A stretch of DNA of 33,423 nt from an uncultured Bacilli bacterium. Its GTDB lineage: Bacteria > Bacillota_I > Bacilli_A > Izemoplasmatales > UBA1188. Position 1 is the first letter of the stretch, and the number at the start of each line of letters is the position of its first letter. Under the pieces are notes generated by a model. That model made no database searches and was not told where the DNA came from. It saw only the letters and a list, made by a program, of their open reading frames with translations. Position numbers and translations under genes: made by a program. This document shows, piece by piece, positions 32,519-33,423 of the stretch. The stretch covers positions 1 to 33,423 of the forward strand of contig CAJOMC010000014.1 of assembly GCA_905235635.1 (NCBI GenBank). Reading direction: 5' to 3'.

Positions 32519-33115
32519 TCACATTTTGTCTTTGCCAGTAATTTCTCTTATAACCCTACATGGGTTACCAAAGGCAAGAGAGTTTTTAGGTATGGATCTT
32601 GTGACTACTGAACCTGCGCCTATTACTGAACCTGCGCCTATTGTTACACCACCAATTATAGTTACGTTAGATGCAATCCAACAGTTATCTTCTATAGTGA
32701 TAGGCTTACCATATTCTTTATCCGTTAGATAACCCTTATCACTCATATAGATATTTCTATCTTCATATCTTAAGGGATGAACTGGTGTAACTAGTGATAC
32801 ACCAGTTCCTATGAATACATTCTTACCTATAGTAACTCTACATGTATCTAATATAGTAAAGTTAAAATTTGCATATGAATTATCACCTATAGATATGTTT
32901 CTACCATAATCAAAATATATGGGTCCCTGAAGAAATACATTCTTACCTAATTTAATATCTAATTCTTTTAGAATATTATTTCTTTTATTTATATCTTCTT
33001 CTAGGGTATTATTATATTCTAGACAAAGCCTATGAGCCTTCATTTTAAGTGATACAAGCAAAGCATCAGCTGGATCATATAATTCACCTTTAAGCATCTT
33101 TTCTAATTCTTTCAT
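32519..33115 (-). CDS. Sugar O-acetyltransferase (maltose/galactoside/NodL type)
   Basis: 198 residues of the left-handed beta-helix acetyltransferase family. The N-terminal helical cap MKELEKMLKGELYDPADALL is characteristic of maltose and galactoside acetyltransferases. Hexapeptide repeats follow (IGDNSYANFNFTILD, IGKNVFIGTGVSL, with TPVHPL carrying the catalytic His, then IGGVTIGAGSVIGAGSVVT). The ending LAFGNPCRVIR is also conserved. It transfers acetyl from acetyl-CoA to a sugar hydroxyl; length is as usual for the family. AAAGGA precedes the ATG. Its own promoter lies at 33149-33177. It is monocistronic with a clear terminator. Confidence 0.9.
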   Translation of the reverse strand: MKELEKMLKGELYDPADALLVSLKMKAHRLCLEYNNTLEEDINKRNNILKELDIKLGKNVFLQGPIYFDYGRNISIGDNSYANFNFTILDTCRVTIGKNVFIGTGVSLVTPVHPLRYEDRNIYMSDKGYLTDKEYGKPITIEDNCWIASNVTIIGGVTIGAGSVIGAGSVVTRSIPKNSLAFGNPCRVIREITGKDKM

Positions 33116-33148
33116 ATTAATTAATTCCTTTATATTACTTATACTTTT

Positions 33149-33177
33149 ATTATATAAATAGGGTATGCAAATATCAA
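33149..33177 (-). promoter_or_regulatory. Promoter of the sugar acetyltransferase
   Basis: TTGATA (33172-33177), 17 bases, and TATAAT (33149-33154) on the minus strand. Confidence 0.6.
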
Positions 33178-33370
33178 TGAATGATTAGAGAAGATAAAAT
33201 ATTATGCAGTATAATCATTATTCTTGACTTTACTGTTAAACCTACCCTATCATGATAATAATTCTAAATGATATTACTGTTTTCGATATATATAGTGTTT
33301 TTATTAAATCTAAAAAGATTTTTGAAAAACAAAAATATTATGTAATAATAAAGAAAAAGGAGTTATGGTA

Positions 33371-33423
33371 ATGATAATTAGTACTAAACTCAAAATAAAA
33401 CTCAATAATGTTTGTAAGCTCTA
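33371..33423 (+). CDS. Partial CDS at the right edge
   Basis: ATG at 33371 has AAGGAG eight bases upstream and opens a frame (MIISTKLKIKLNN...) that runs off the window. An ATG at 33365 is too close to the Shine-Dalgarno. The upstream TTGACT (about 33223) and TATCAT, 18 bases apart, may form a promoter. Only 17 codons are visible, so the product cannot be named. Confidence 0.45.
   Translation, partial: MIISTKLKIKLNNVCKL

Noticed and set aside
1-33423. Mycoplasma-type code with TGA as tryptophan
   Set aside because: Intact genes use TGG for Trp throughout and no gene needs TGA read-through.

Overview
The window is strongly AT-rich bacterial chromosome. Genes are compact, Shine-Dalgarno sites are AGGAG-like, TTG and GTG starts are common, and rho-independent terminators are frequent. 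TGA acts as a stop and TGG encodes Trp, so the standard code applies. Exported proteins carry Gram-positive-style lipoprotein signals. This fits a low-GC Firmicute, possibly a gut Bacilli, Erysipelotrichia or RF39-type lineage; the lineage is inference. Almost every gene lies on the minus strand. The exceptions are one GNAT gene (10947-11480) and a partial CDS at the right edge. No rRNA, tRNA, CRISPR array, intact insertion sequence or prophage was seen.

Layout, left to right. 136-3652: a DUF4127 protein, then an MFS transporter-GNAT acetyltransferase operon. 4091-7353: an XRE/zinc-ribbon/four-helix membrane regulator coupled by one base to a large lipoprotein with four helical repeats. 7835-9681: an operon of an AAA ATPase and a small Toprim/RloB-like protein, resembling AbiL or PARIS abortive-infection systems. 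9955-10766: a hicA-hicB toxin-antitoxin module with a palindromic operator, flanked by a diverged 74-bp direct repeat. 10947-12143: a GNAT gene converging on an XRE membrane regulator. 12415-14987: an E2-like acyltransferase and acyl-CoA synthetase operon. 14988-15939: a decayed stretch with gene relics. 15940-18706: a MATE-like exporter and an AAA/DUF4143 ATPase whose promoter holds a palindrome and four 12-bp repeats at exact 23-bp spacing. 18934-21420: a second large lipoprotein behind a TGTGA-N6-TCACA operator.

21682-26058 is an eroded defence cluster. It holds a second AAA ATPase-Toprim pair, whose Toprim gene is interrupted at an A AAA AAG slippery heptamer. It also holds a broken HNH endonuclease gene, a possible IS30 relic, a NERD nuclease, and an XRE regulator followed by only the first ~25 codons of a type I methyltransferase (hsdM). 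26389-29136 is an FAD oxidoreductase-MFS operon. 29555-32391 carries a second DUF4143 ATPase and an abiEi-abiEii toxin-antitoxin pair, each with repeats overlapping its promoter. 32519-33115 is a sugar O-acetyltransferase.

The main theme is accessory defence and toxin-antitoxin genes mixed with surface lipoproteins and transporters. The best candidates for something new are the two ATPase-Toprim pairs, especially the frameshifted one, and the repeat-rich control regions of the DUF4143 ATPases.
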